Positions 56,016 to 64,000 are shown, counted from the stretch's first letter. The stretch is 64,000 nt of DNA from Rufibacter sp. LB8 (GCF_014876185.1 NZ_JADALJ010000001.1:2151501-2215500), one strand, 5' to 3'. Program-made: numbers and translations. The notes: generated by a model not told the origin, from the letters alone.

Positions 56016-57281
56016 CTACACTTCCTGCTTCATCTCCAGATTAAACAACGCACTCAAACCAGCCAATAACTCCTCAGAATCGCCACGTTTGCAGGCGGCT
56101 TTGAGTTCCAGGACGGGGAGTTTGATGATTTTCTGGAGCATGCTTTTGGTGAGGGCCTCCACGGCTTCTTTCTCAGTAGGGTTCAGGTGCTTGAGGTGGC
56201 GGGCCATCTCTAACTGCCGAATTTCCTCCAGGCGCTTCTTGAAATTCTGAATGGCCGGTGAGAACGCCATTTCTTGGGTCCAGGCCAGGAATTCTTCCAG
56301 AGATTCAGCGATGATGGTATGCACTTCTGGCAAGGCCGCCATTCGTTTTTCCAGGGCCTCAGAGGCGCGGTTCCGGATGCCGTCAATGTTATAGACGCAG
56401 GCGCCCGGAAGCGTTTCAATAGTGCTGTCCACGCTGCGCGGAATGGAAAGGTCTATGAAGAATTTGTTCACGGCCTTCATGCGGGGCGCTACCTGCGCTT
56501 TGCTGATGAAAAACGCATCGCCGGGTACCGAGGAAATGACCACATCGGCTTTGGTGATTTCGGTCCAGACGTTTTCCCAGGGCTGGGCCTGCGCGTGGCA
56601 TTCAAGGGCTAAAGCTTCGGCAGTGGCGAAAGTTCTGTTGACTACCACCAGATCAATGCCGGCAGATTTCTTGAAGTTGCGGCACACGTTGGCGCCAATA
56701 TCGCCCAGGCCAATCATAAGCACCCGCGGACGGTTCAGGTCTTTGGTGAGTTCTTCCACCAGTTCCACCGTAGCATAGGCCGCTGAGGCCGCGCCGTCTT
56801 TAAAACCGGTTTCGTTCACCACGCGCTTGTTGGCGAAGAAAACGGAATGGAGTAAGCGGTGTAGAATTGGGCCAGCCAAATTAGCGTCTGTAGACCATTG
56901 GTAGGCGCTTTTCACCTGATTCAGAATCTGCATATCGCCCACCACCTGCGACTCCACGCCCAGCGCCACCCGGTATAGGTGCTGCATGGCTTCTTTGGGG
57001 TCGGTTAAATGCCGGAAAAACGGACTGATGGATTTAGACGCAATGAAGCCTTTCTCCAGGGCAATCAGTTTGATGATTTCGCGGGAAAGGTCTTTCTCTG
57101 CCGCGTAATAGACTTCGGTGCGGTTGCAGGTGGAAAGCACCAGCACTTCCTTGGCCGACGTGAATTCCTGTATTTTCTGCAACAGGTTACGGCTGGCGGT
57201 TTCATTCAGAGACACAGCCTCTCGGACGGCAATGGGGGCGTGCTTGTAAGAAAGGGTGAGCGCTTTGAATGGAACGTGCAT
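56016..57281 (-). CDS. hemA: glutamyl-tRNA reductase
   Basis: A 421-residue HemA, which reduces glutamyl-tRNA to glutamate-1-semialdehyde, the first step of heme synthesis. Seen: KALTLSYKHAPIAVREAVSL, the catalytic cysteine in LSTCNRTEVYYA, the NADPH fold RVLMIGLGDIGANVCRNF and the dimerisation domain at the C-terminus. I choose ATG 57281 rather than 57314 because the predicted -7 box is at 57302-57309, so a transcript would begin downstream of 57314; 57281 also gives the usual N-terminus. The promoter belongs to the FNR/FixK-like set. Confidence 0.95.
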   Translation of the reverse strand: MHVPFKALTLSYKHAPIAVREAVSLNETASRNLLQKIQEFTSAKEVLVLSTCNRTEVYYAAEKDLSREIIKLIALEKGFIASKSISPFFRHLTDPKEAMQHLYRVALGVESQVVGDMQILNQVKSAYQWSTDANLAGPILHRLLHSVFFANKRVVNETGFKDGAASAAYATVELVEELTKDLNRPRVLMIGLGDIGANVCRNFKKSAGIDLVVVNRTFATAEALALECHAQAQPWENVWTEITKADVVISSVPGDAFFISKAQVAPRMKAVNKFFIDLSIPRSVDSTIETLPGACVYNIDGIRNRASEALEKRMAALPEVHTIIAESLEEFLAWTQEMAFSPAIQNFKKRLEEIRQLEMARHLKHLNPTEKEAVEALTKSMLQKIIKLPVLELKAACKRGDSEELLAGLSALFNLEMKQEV

Positions 57282-57301
57282 GGCTTCGTCTAAATCTAGG
57301 A

Positions 57302-57366
57302 CAAAGTTCGGCACAGGGCCCTTTGCAAAAGATGACGAAGGTCAGTTTCCCTAAAGATGTTGGTCA
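57302..57366 (-). promoter_or_regulatory. hemA promoter with two FNR/FixK-like boxes
   Basis: The -7 box GAACTTTG is at 57309-57302. Box TGACGAAGGTCA at 57333-57344 is 31 nt away edge to edge; a second box AGATGTTGGTCA (one mismatch) is at 57355-57366, 22 bp further. Confidence 0.78.
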
Positions 57367-57945
57367 GGTTTTCCGTTTAGGGGCTCGTTTTGGGAAATGA
57401 AGGCGAAAACGCAAACACTCTACTCCAACTGGTTCAAGTTTTCAACTTGGACCTATCCATGACCTGAAGTTTTCAACTTCAGTGAAGCGAAAGCTTCAAT
57501 TTCTTTGGAGAGGACCGTTCGTTTTTGGGCTCAGTTTTGGAAATGGGGGCAAAAACAGCCCCACCCCTGGCCCCTCCCCAACGGCTAATCTTGCAGGGAA
57601 AAATATAAGTTTGCTGTTCGGGAGTTCTACTCCCGAACCTTCCTGCTGCGGAGTTCCACTCCGCCGGGAACCACGCGCAGACGTAGGGGAGTAGAACTCC
57701 CAATCAGTTTGTTTCTGGAGTAGAACTCCAGAAGAGCAGTCAAGCCCTATCCCTACGGGAAAAATTGCCCCTGAATCACGACTTGATTTAGATGCTGTAA
57801 TTTCAGGAATACGTGGGTTGAAGCTGGCGCTTCACTGAAGTTACAAACTTCAGGTCGTGGGTGGGTCCAAGTTGAAAACTTGAACCAGCGAAAAGGCAAT
57901 TTCCTGTTTTTGGCTCCGTTTTGGGAAATGAGGCTAAAAACGGAA

Positions 57946-58069
57946 ACCCACCCCTACCCCTCCGAGGAGGGGAATTATCAGGAATGCGTGGTTTTGAAAA
58001 CTTATTTTATTTACCAAATCCACCAAGTACACATTTCAATTCCCCTCCTCGGAGGGGGTAGGGGTGGGT
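57946..58069. mobile_element. 124-bp inverted-repeat element (MITE-like)
   Basis: Ends ACCCACCCCTACCCCTCCGA and the near-complement enclose about 60 bp; CAGGAATGCGTG lies next to the left end. Sister copy at 41132-41261. Confidence 0.65.
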
Positions 58070-58096
58070 TATCGCCTGCAGTTTTTCTCTATAAAC

Positions 58097-59158
58097 TCAA
58101 TTCCGCATGCGGGTGAGTTTGTCTGAATTTAAAATGGTGATTTTGCCGCCGGAGATGTTGATGAGTTTTTCGTCTTTGAAGTCTGATAGGGTTCTGATGA
58201 CAGTCTCTTTGGAGGCGCCCACAATGTTGGCCAAATCCTCGCGGGAAATGCTCACCGGCGCGTGTACGCCGTTTTCTTTTTGGTATTGTTTCTCCACTAG
58301 CAGCAGAGATTCAGCCACGCGTTTGCGGACGGAGTTGTAGGCCAGTTTTAACAAGCGTTCTTCACGCTCGGCCAGGTTGTCTGACAGGATTTTGATGAAT
58401 TTGTTGGCGACGTCGCGGTTTTTGTGGAGTAAGGAGAAGAAATCATCTTTGGGGATGAGGCAGACTTCGGTGTCTTCCAGGGCTTCGGCTGATTCACGGT
58501 AGGCTTGGTCTTCCAGCAGATCCAGGTAGCCAATGAAATCGCCTTCTTTGTAGAGGTTGGTGATAAATTCGCGGCCTTCCTCGTTGGTTTTGTAGGTTTT
58601 GACTTTGCCTTTGTTCAAAAAGAAAAGCGTGTGCGGGTACTGGCCTTCAGCGAACAGCTGGTGCTTCTTTTTGTAGGTGACAATTTTCTGGTCTTGCGAG
58701 ATGAATTTGTTCAGGTCTTCCAGGCCTTTGGCCTCTTGCATAAACTCCTGCAGGCCGGCGGCGTTCTTCTGGAAGTCGCCTTTCACAATCTCGTTTTTCT
58801 TGAGGCGCATCTCCACCGCGTCCAGCAGTTCCAGGTCATCAAACGGCTTAATCAGATAATCATCGGCGCCCAAATTCATGCCTTTTCTAAAGTCTTCTTT
58901 TTCAGATTTGGCCGTTAAAAATATAAACGGAATGGTAGCGGTGGCGGGGTTTTTACTCAGGATATTCAGCACACCGTAGCCGTCTAGCTGGGGCATCATG
59001 ATGTCACAAATAATCAGGTCTGGGGCGTGCTGTTTGGCCAGTTCCACGCCTACTTTCCCGTTTTCGGCCTCCAGAATATCATAGTTGGCCAATGCCAAAA
59101 TTTCAGAAATATTCTCCCGTATTTCCGTGTTGTCTTCTATCAAAAGGATTTTTTTCAC
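58097..59158 (-). CDS. receiver-Crp/Fnr fusion transcription factor
   Basis: A 353-residue fusion. Residues 1-120 are a response-regulator receiver with phospho-acceptor D52 (ICDIMMP). Residues about 150-265 are a cyclic-nucleotide-binding-like effector domain. The C-terminus is a Crp-type HTH with recognition helix ASKETVIRTLSDF, keeping the E and R used by FNR/CRP but with I where FNR has S. No N-terminal FNR-type iron-sulfur cysteines are seen, so oxygen is not sensed that way. It starts at GTG 59158, overlapping the kinase stop by 4 bp (GTGA). It is the best candidate to bind the TGAY-N4-RTCA boxes. Confidence 0.92.
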   Translation of the reverse strand: MKKILLIEDNTEIRENISEILALANYDILEAENGKVGVELAKQHAPDLIICDIMMPQLDGYGVLNILSKNPATATIPFIFLTAKSEKEDFRKGMNLGADDYLIKPFDDLELLDAVEMRLKKNEIVKGDFQKNAAGLQEFMQEAKGLEDLNKFISQDQKIVTYKKKHQLFAEGQYPHTLFFLNKGKVKTYKTNEEGREFITNLYKEGDFIGYLDLLEDQAYRESAEALEDTEVCLIPKDDFFSLLHKNRDVANKFIKILSDNLAEREERLLKLAYNSVRKRVAESLLLVEKQYQKENGVHAPVSISREDLANIVGASKETVIRTLSDFKDEKLINISGGKITILNSDKLTRMRN

Positions 59159-60387
59159 AGCTCAGTGGTTTTAGGAAGTTCAACGGTGAACGTGGTGCCT
59201 TGGTGCAGTGCACTCTCAAAGGTGAGCGTGCCCTGCATGATGTCTACGTACCGTTTCACGATGTTGAGACCCAGCCCGGTGCCTTCATAGTTGGCCGCGT
59301 TCTGCGCCCTGAAAAAGAGCGTAAAAAGGTGCTGCTGGTCTTGGGCAGGAATGCCGATGCCCTCGTCTTTCACCGTAATTTTTATTTCTTTGGCAGACGT
59401 CTGGGTGGTAAGATAAATATTTTTTCCTTCTGCAGAGTACTTGCTGGCATTGGAAAGCAGGTTGAGCAGCACGTTTTTGAGCAGTTGCTTGTCCAGCGTA
59501 ACCGCATCTGCGGCGCCCTGGTGCTGGTAGTGGATTTGCTGGCCTACCTTGATGTAACTCTGCATTTCGTCTACCACCTCAGCCGCGAACGGCTCCAGCT
59601 CAAAGGTGGTGGGCACGTTGTAAATCTTGCCTTCCTCAATGCGGCTCAGGCTCAGGAAATCATTGAGAATGCCGGTCAAATTGCTCACCGCGCTCTTGAT
59701 GCGGTGCACGTGTTTCTGGCGCTTGTCATCATCTTCCTCAGTTTGGTAACGGCCAATCAGAGACGCCGACGACAGCACCGTGCTCAGCGGCGTTCTAAAT
59801 TCATGCGAGGCGATGGTCACAAACCGGGATTTCAGCTCGTTCAGTTCTTTCTCTTTCTGCAGTGCTTTGTTGATTTCCTGCTGGGCTTTGAAGAGGCTGC
59901 GGTTAGAGCTCTCCAGTTCTTTGATGGCCTGAGCCAATTCCTGTGTGCGGTCAGCCACGCGCTGTTCCAGTTCTGCGTTCAGTTTCTGGATTTCGGCTAG
60001 GTTCTTGGCGTGCTCCATGCTGTACCTAATGGAGCGCTCCAGATCAAACGGACTGATGGTGCCTTTGACCAGGTAATCAGACGCGCCCAGGCGCATGGCG
60101 CGTTCGTCAGTTTCGCGGTCAGACTGACCGGTGAGTAGGATGAGTGGTGCAGTAGTGCCGCTTTCCAGCGCCTGCGTAATGAGCTCCAGCCCGTCATGCG
60201 CGCCCAGCCGGTAGTCTACCAGGTAAATGTCATGCCGTTTTTCAGCAATGATTTCCAATGCCTCGGTAAACGAAGCGGTCCAATCCAGGGAATATTTGCG
60301 CGCCGGAATGTCTGAGATGATGTCACGGGTGATGATGTAGTCGTCTTCATCGTCATCAATTAGCAGGATTTTGATAGGGTCTGACAT
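59155..60387 (-). CDS. receiver-histidine kinase hybrid
   Basis: A 410-residue soluble protein from ATG 60387 (MSDPIKILLIDDDEDD). The receiver is N-terminal (D58 in YLVDYRLG), then a coiled coil (about 125-185), HisKA with H195 (ASHEFRTPLS), and an ATPase domain with NLLSNASKYS, DEGIGIP and GTGLGLNIVKRYV. It is probably phosphorylated on its receiver and passes signal to the receiver-Crp/Fnr protein encoded with a 4-bp overlap. An upstream extension of the frame runs into repeats and is excluded. Confidence 0.92.
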   Translation of the reverse strand: MSDPIKILLIDDDEDDYIITRDIISDIPARKYSLDWTASFTEALEIIAEKRHDIYLVDYRLGAHDGLELITQALESGTTAPLILLTGQSDRETDERAMRLGASDYLVKGTISPFDLERSIRYSMEHAKNLAEIQKLNAELEQRVADRTQELAQAIKELESSNRSLFKAQQEINKALQKEKELNELKSRFVTIASHEFRTPLSTVLSSASLIGRYQTEEDDDKRQKHVHRIKSAVSNLTGILNDFLSLSRIEEGKIYNVPTTFELEPFAAEVVDEMQSYIKVGQQIHYQHQGAADAVTLDKQLLKNVLLNLLSNASKYSAEGKNIYLTTQTSAKEIKITVKDEGIGIPAQDQQHLFTLFFRAQNAANYEGTGLGLNIVKRYVDIMQGTLTFESALHQGTTFTVELPKTTEL

Positions 60388-60716
60388 ACGCGTGCGCCGT
60401 GTGGTTTTGTGTGGATGATGTGGGTTTCCGTTTTTGGCTTCGTTTTGGCAAATGAGGCGAAAAACAGCCCCACCCCCGGCCCCTCTCCCACGGAGAGGGG
60501 AATTTCTATTTATTTGGATTTCCTTTATATGGCGCGGATTTACTTCCGTGACTAACCATAATATCAGCAAGTAAATCCGCGCCAGAGGTGTCTGCCATAA
60601 GTGAATGATAAAAATTCAACCACTTCTGCAAGCTCCCCTTTCCATTGGAGAGGGGCCGGGGGTGAGGTCCGTTTTTGGTTCCGTTTCCAAAAATGAGCCC
60701 GAAAACGGAAAATCAG
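60388..60716. repeat. repeat-rich gap between signalling operons
   Basis: No gene and no FNR/FixK-like box. It has family A hairpins at 60425-60466 and 60669-60711, a long inverted repeat at 60529-60585 (sister of 5957 and 51901), and G/C hairpins near 60465-60500 and 60630-60667. Confidence 0.75.
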
Positions 60717-61166
60717 CTACACCTTAGGCAGTTCCACCAGTTCAAACCAATAGTCGGTGAGGGTTTTCATCATGTCTACCAGCGCCACGAAAGTGACGGG
60801 TTTGGTGATGAACGAGCTCACGCCCAGGTCATAGGTTTTGATGATGTCTTCCTCGGCTTTGGAGGTGGTGAGCACCACAATGGGAATCATGCGCAGGTGC
60901 GGGTCTTCCTTTATCTCTTTGAGCGCTTCGCGACCGTCTTTTTTGGGCATGTTGAGATCCAGCAGTATAAGGCCGGGCAGCGGGAATTTCTCGCGGTCCT
61001 GGTACTGACCCTCGCCGTGCAGGTAGTCCATGAGCACTTCGCCGTTCTCCACAAACTGCAGGGCGTTTTTCAGCCGGTTTTCCTCCAGCGCTTCTTTGAG
61101 CAACATGCGGTCTTCGGCGTCATCATCGGCTATCAGAATCAGGATAGATTTTTTAGGGTTGTTCAT
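60717..61166 (-). CDS. single-domain response regulator (Rcp1-like)
   Basis: A 149-residue receiver without output domain. Acidic pocket ADDDAED (residues 13-19), phospho-acceptor D70 in LLDLNMP, conserved T in VLTTS and K in FITKPV. This type partners with PAS/phytochrome-like kinases as a phosphate shuttle. It starts 8 bp after the PAS kinase gene. Confidence 0.93.
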   Translation of the reverse strand: MNNPKKSILILIADDDAEDRMLLKEALEENRLKNALQFVENGEVLMDYLHGEGQYQDREKFPLPGLILLDLNMPKKDGREALKEIKEDPHLRMIPIVVLTTSKAEEDIIKTYDLGVSSFITKPVTFVALVDMMKTLTDYWFELVELPKV

Positions 61167-61174
61167 AGGCGCGG

Positions 61175-62725
61175 TTACTCGGTGGTTTGTTTGGTGGCGA
61201 GGGTGATGAAAAACTGCGTTCCCAGGCCGGGTTGGCTTCTGGCGGTGATGTCGCCGCCGTGTCTGATGGCTATTTTACGGCAGATGGCCAGGCCTATGCC
61301 CGAGCCTTCGTACTTCTGGCCGTCTAGCCGCTGAAAGATATTAAAAATTCTGTCAAGGTATTTTTCATGGAACCCGATGCCGTTGTCCTGAATCTCAATC
61401 TCCACTTTCTCGTCGCCGGGGGTGGCCGTGAGGTGCGCCTGGCGCTGGGTCAGGCGGGCGGTGATTTTGATGATGGGTGCCACATCTTCTTTCCTGAATT
61501 TCATGGCGTTACTGATCAGGTTCTGGAACAGCTGGCGCATTTGGGTGGGCTCTGCCTCAATCTCCGGCAACGGCGATCGAATAATCTGCGTGCCCGTTTT
61601 CTCAATGGTCACTTCCAAATCTGACAGCACTTCTGAGAGAATCTGATCCAGGTTCACGCGCACGAATGGTTTGCTTTTGGTAGTCACGCGCGAGAAGGCC
61701 AGCAGGTCATTAATCAGGTTTTGCATGCGCGAAGCCGCGTTGAGCATGCGGTCTACGTAATCTTTTCCTTGCTCACTCAGGTTGTCCAGTTCCTTACTTT
61801 TCAGCCTATCGCCAAAGGCCTGAATCTTGCGCAGCGGCTCCTGCAAATCATGTGAAGACACGTAGGCGAAATCCTGTAATTCCAGATTGCTTCGCTCCAA
61901 TTCTGCCGCGTAGCGGCGCAGGCGTTCCTCGCTTATTTTCTGCAGCGTGATGTCATGGATAAAGCCGGTGTACACCTTGCGGTCACTCAGCTGCACTTCA
62001 CTGATGCTCAGGAAAAACGGAAACGTGGTACCGTCTTTGCGCAAGCCCGTCACCTCACGCCCAATGCCAATAATCTTGCGGTGCCCGGTTGCCTGGTAAT
62101 TATGAATGTAACCGTCATGCTGGCTTTTATCGGGCTCCGGCATGAGCATGTTGATACTTTTGCCAAACAGTTCCTGCGGTTCATAGCCAAACAGTTTGGC
62201 CGCCGAAGGGTTGATCATTTCCATGGTGCCGCGCGTGTCAATGGTAATAATGCCATCTACGGCCGCCTGAATGATGGAAGAGATTTTGTTTTCGCTTTCG
62301 CGAAGTGCGGCCTCTGCTTTCTTGAGGTTGGAAATGTCATGCACAATGCCCGTAAAAATCTGCTTGTCCTGCAGTTTCACTTCACTGATGCTCAGCAGAA
62401 ACGGGAAAACCGTTCCGTCTTTTCTTCGGCCCAAAACCTCGCGTCCAATACCGATTATTTTGCCCACGCCGGTTTGGTGATAGTTCTCAATGTACTGGTC
62501 GTGCTGGCTTCGGTCGGGCTCGGGCATGAGCATTCTGATGTTCTGGCCAATCACTTCGTCTGGCAAATACCCGAAGATGCGGGCCGCCGCCGGGTTCACG
62601 CTCTCAATGGTGCCGCGCGCGTCAATGGTGATAATGCCGTCAATGGCGGTGTCAATGATGGCTTGCAGGCGAGTCCTGTCATCTATGTTCTGCGGGGTAA
62701 CGTCTTGCGGGTTGTCTGGGGCCAT
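61175..62725 (-). CDS. FixL-like sensor kinase with two PAS domains
   Basis: A 516-residue soluble kinase. Two PAS domains (about 18-138 and 147-265) each contain LMPEPD-[RK]-SQHD-x-YI and KIIGIGREV. Aligned to FixL, these keep the proximal heme histidine (H75, H203) and distal arginine (R95, R223). The second FixL distal-pocket histidine (H214) is replaced by lysine. Then come a coiled coil, HisKA (SHDLQEPLRK, H292) and ATPase domain (NLISNAMKF, DNGIGFHEKY, GSGIGLAICRKIA). An oxygen or NO-sensing heme kinase is inferred. An FNR/FixK-like box lies in its promoter. Confidence 0.9.
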   Translation of the reverse strand: MAPDNPQDVTPQNIDDRTRLQAIIDTAIDGIITIDARGTIESVNPAAARIFGYLPDEVIGQNIRMLMPEPDRSQHDQYIENYHQTGVGKIIGIGREVLGRRKDGTVFPFLLSISEVKLQDKQIFTGIVHDISNLKKAEAALRESENKISSIIQAAVDGIITIDTRGTMEMINPSAAKLFGYEPQELFGKSINMLMPEPDKSQHDGYIHNYQATGHRKIIGIGREVTGLRKDGTTFPFFLSISEVQLSDRKVYTGFIHDITLQKISEERLRRYAAELERSNLELQDFAYVSSHDLQEPLRKIQAFGDRLKSKELDNLSEQGKDYVDRMLNAASRMQNLINDLLAFSRVTTKSKPFVRVNLDQILSEVLSDLEVTIEKTGTQIIRSPLPEIEAEPTQMRQLFQNLISNAMKFRKEDVAPIIKITARLTQRQAHLTATPGDEKVEIEIQDNGIGFHEKYLDRIFNIFQRLDGQKYEGSGIGLAICRKIAIRHGGDITARSQPGLGTQFFITLATKQTTE

Positions 62726-62750
62726 GCCGGTTCAGTTCTGGGTGCTAAGG

Positions 62751-62793
62751 CAAAAATACGAATTTCAAGGTAGCATGGGTATGATGAATGTCA
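62751..62793 (-). promoter_or_regulatory. promoter of the PAS kinase with FNR/FixK-like box
   Basis: The -7 box TATTTTTG is at 62758-62751; box TGATGAATGTCA at 62782-62793 is 31 nt away edge to edge. There is no second box at 22 bp. It suggests feedback from the regulator to its sensor. Confidence 0.72.
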
Positions 62794-62815
62794 TTTGTGG
62801 GCTTTAGAAACCTGG

Positions 62816-62860
62816 TTTCCGTTTTGGGGCTCAATTCTGAAAATGAGCCCCAAAACGAGA
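62816..62860. repeat. family A hairpin (GGGGCTC variant)
   Basis: Arms TTTTGGGGCTCA and TGAGCCCCAAAA, a covarying variant shared with 815-856 and 18417-18463. It lies between the PAS kinase promoter and the TolC-family gene. Confidence 0.85.
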
Positions 62861-62881
62861 ATCAGACATTCCTTGTCCATT

Positions 62882-64000
62882 CTAATTTCCCTCCGTTAAT
62901 CTCCCCGCAGCCCACTGCAACAGGTATTTGGCCTTGCCGTATTTGGCCTTGAGTTCATAGAGTTTTATCTGTTGGTTGAGCAGGTTCATCTCTCTGGTGT
63001 TCACCAGAAAAACAGAGCTTTCGCCGTTCTCAAACCGTTGCTGTTCCCCATTGCGTAAGACAAGGCTGTTGGCCACCACCTGTTCCTGCAGGGCAAGCTG
63101 GGTTTCCAGTTGCAGCCGGTCATTGTAGGTGGCTTGTATCTGGTTCTGGGTTTCGCGGCGGCGTTGGGTTAGTTCTAGTTGCGTGCTGGTCACTTTAAGG
63201 CGGGTAAGTTGCAGTTTGCCGCGCTCCTGCCGCAGAAACAAGGGCATACTCACACTGGCCCCAATTTTATAGTTGTTCCGGAAGTATTGGTCCTGCAGCC
63301 AACCCTCGCCCACGGTGGTGCCTTTGCCAAGCAGGTTGTAGTCTAGGTTGACTTTGGGCAGCAGTTTGTTTTGCGCAAAGCGCCGCTCAATGTCCAGTTG
63401 GTTGAGTTTCACCTCTAATTTCAAAAGCTCCGGATGTTGCTGGCCCGCAGTTTCCAGCAGATCAGCCAGCGCCGCCGGTGACAGGACTTCTATTTCAGTG
63501 CCCACCATGGAAGGAACAACGCCGCCGGGAATCTCAACTGGCACGTTGTTTTCACGCCACAGGAAATTAGAAACCAGCAAAGCGGCATTCTGGGTTTCTA
63601 CCTGCGCCTGATTAGCGGACACCAACCGGCTCTGTGCTTCAATCAAGGCTTCCACTGAATCAATGGACGCTAAATCTCCCTGTATCACGCGCTCTTTAAT
63701 AGCCTGCAACCGTACCTGGGCCAGTTGAGAACCTTCCTGCAACAAGCGCCAGCGATGGTAGCTATAGGCCCAGTCCCAGTACGCTTTGGCCGCCTCAAAA
63801 TAAAGTTTGTTGATGAGTTTCACGCGCTCTGTTTCGGCCAAAGCCTGAGCCTGCTGAGCCAATTGCAAGGTGGCCCGGCGTTCATCTATGAGCAAGCCCT
63901 GCGCCAGGGGCAGCGAGAAACCTACATAATGCAGACCTTGTGTTGGGGTGCTATTTTCGCCGTTAACGTTGGGCCCGGTGTTGCGTTCATACCCTACTTT
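62882..64000 (-). CDS. TolC-family outer membrane efflux protein (partial, N-terminus outside window)
   Basis: At least 372 residues, open to the right edge. The sequence is rich in long amphipathic helices with alternating Gln, Ala and Leu (RRATLQLAQQAQALAETERVKL, TLALQEQVVANSLVLRNGEQQRFENGE), the hallmark of TolC channels. The upstream residues KVGYERNTGPNVNGEN and VGFSLPLAQG belong to the first barrel strands. It would export molecules across the outer membrane; partner pump genes should lie to the right. Confidence 0.88.
   Translation of the reverse strand, partial: KVGYERNTGPNVNGENSTPTQGLHYVGFSLPLAQGLLIDERRATLQLAQQAQALAETERVKLINKLYFEAAKAYWDWAYSYHRWRLLQEGSQLAQVRLQAIKERVIQGDLASIDSVEALIEAQSRLVSANQAQVETQNAALLVSNFLWRENNVPVEIPGGVVPSMVGTEIEVLSPAALADLLETAGQQHPELLKLEVKLNQLDIERRFAQNKLLPKVNLDYNLLGKGTTVGEGWLQDQYFRNNYKIGASVSMPLFLRQERGKLQLTRLKVTSTQLELTQRRRETQNQIQATYNDRLQLETQLALQEQVVANSLVLRNGEQQRFENGESSVFLVNTREMNLLNQQIKLYELKAKYGKAKYLLQWAAGRLTEGN

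Larger units (their letters stand above)
57282..58096. repeat. hemA promoter and repeat cluster
   Basis: No gene. After the hemA promoter (57302-57366) come family A copies at 57370-57413, 57520-57556 and 57900-57947, GAAGTTTTCAACTTC-type palindromes near 57463-57482 and 57824-57880, a GGAGTTCTACTCC-type repeat near 57620-57730, and the inverted-repeat element 57946-58069. Confidence 0.8.

Noticed and set aside
58097-59158. Iron-sulfur FNR-type oxygen sensor
   Set aside because: No N-terminal cluster cysteines; the N-terminus is a receiver domain, so direct FNR-style sensing is not supported.
59155-60570. 61-residue N-terminal extension of the hybrid kinase
   Set aside because: The extension is encoded by the 60425-60570 repeats; the receiver begins cleanly at ATG 60387.

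Overview
The window looks like chromosomal DNA of a Bacteroidota bacterium, most likely Cytophagales/Hymenobacteraceae (this placement is inference). The evidence is a SusC/SusD polysaccharide locus, a fused CcoN-CcoO cbb3 oxidase, TonB-dependent receptors, many OmpA-type lipoproteins, near absence of Shine-Dalgarno sequences, and promoters with the Bacteroidota -7 box TAnnTTTG. There is one tRNA (Arg, ACG), no rRNA, no CRISPR array and no intact insertion sequence. Spaces between genes are crowded with short palindromic repeats. One hairpin family (arms like GTTTTCGGGCTCATTT / AAATGAGCCCGAAAAC) has about 31 clear copies, roughly one per 2 kb, all outside genes.

Layout. 1-11.3 kb: partial DUF6311 membrane protein, gamma-carbonic anhydrase-like protein, radical SAM protein, TonB receptor, endonuclease III-like protein, MBL-fold hydrolase, DUF2238 membrane protein, two lipoproteins (one OmpA type), accD. 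11.9-18.4 kb: tandem OmpA lipoproteins, MaoC-like dehydratase, an rtcB-prfH RNA/ribosome repair operon, an Old Yellow Enzyme homologue. 19.4-32.3 kb: a beta-glucan (laminarin-type) utilization locus with a divergent Y_Y_Y/HTH sensor-regulator, SusC, SusD, PKD lipoprotein, GH16 and GH3. 32.4-39.4 kb: NTF2-like protein, cystathionine gamma-synthase, TVP38-family protein, NhaA, tRNA-Arg, small proteins. 39.4-62.7 kb: a microaerobic respiration island of hemN, a universal stress protein, SafE-like protein, ccoH, ccoG, ccoP, ccoQ, ccoNO, a RelE/ParE-type toxin-antitoxin pair, ccoS, ccoI, a small membrane protein plus cupin, hemA, and four signalling genes. The right edge holds a partial TolC-family gene.

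The most striking system is regulatory. Promoters of ccoNO, ccoG, ccoI, hemA, hemN and the PAS histidine kinase each carry an FNR/FixK-like box (TGAY-N4-RTCA or a near match). In every case it lies exactly 31 nt (edge to edge) from a -7 box of the TAnnTTTG type. Five of these promoters have a second box or half box exactly 22 bp further upstream, and at ccoI the pair also fits a divergent promoter. Encoded nearby are a kinase with two FixL-like PAS domains that keep the heme-ligand His and distal Arg, a single-domain receiver, a receiver-kinase hybrid, and a receiver fused directly to a Crp/Fnr DNA-binding protein. I infer an oxygen-sensing relay that ends in this receiver-Crp/Fnr fusion and drives high-affinity respiration and heme supply.
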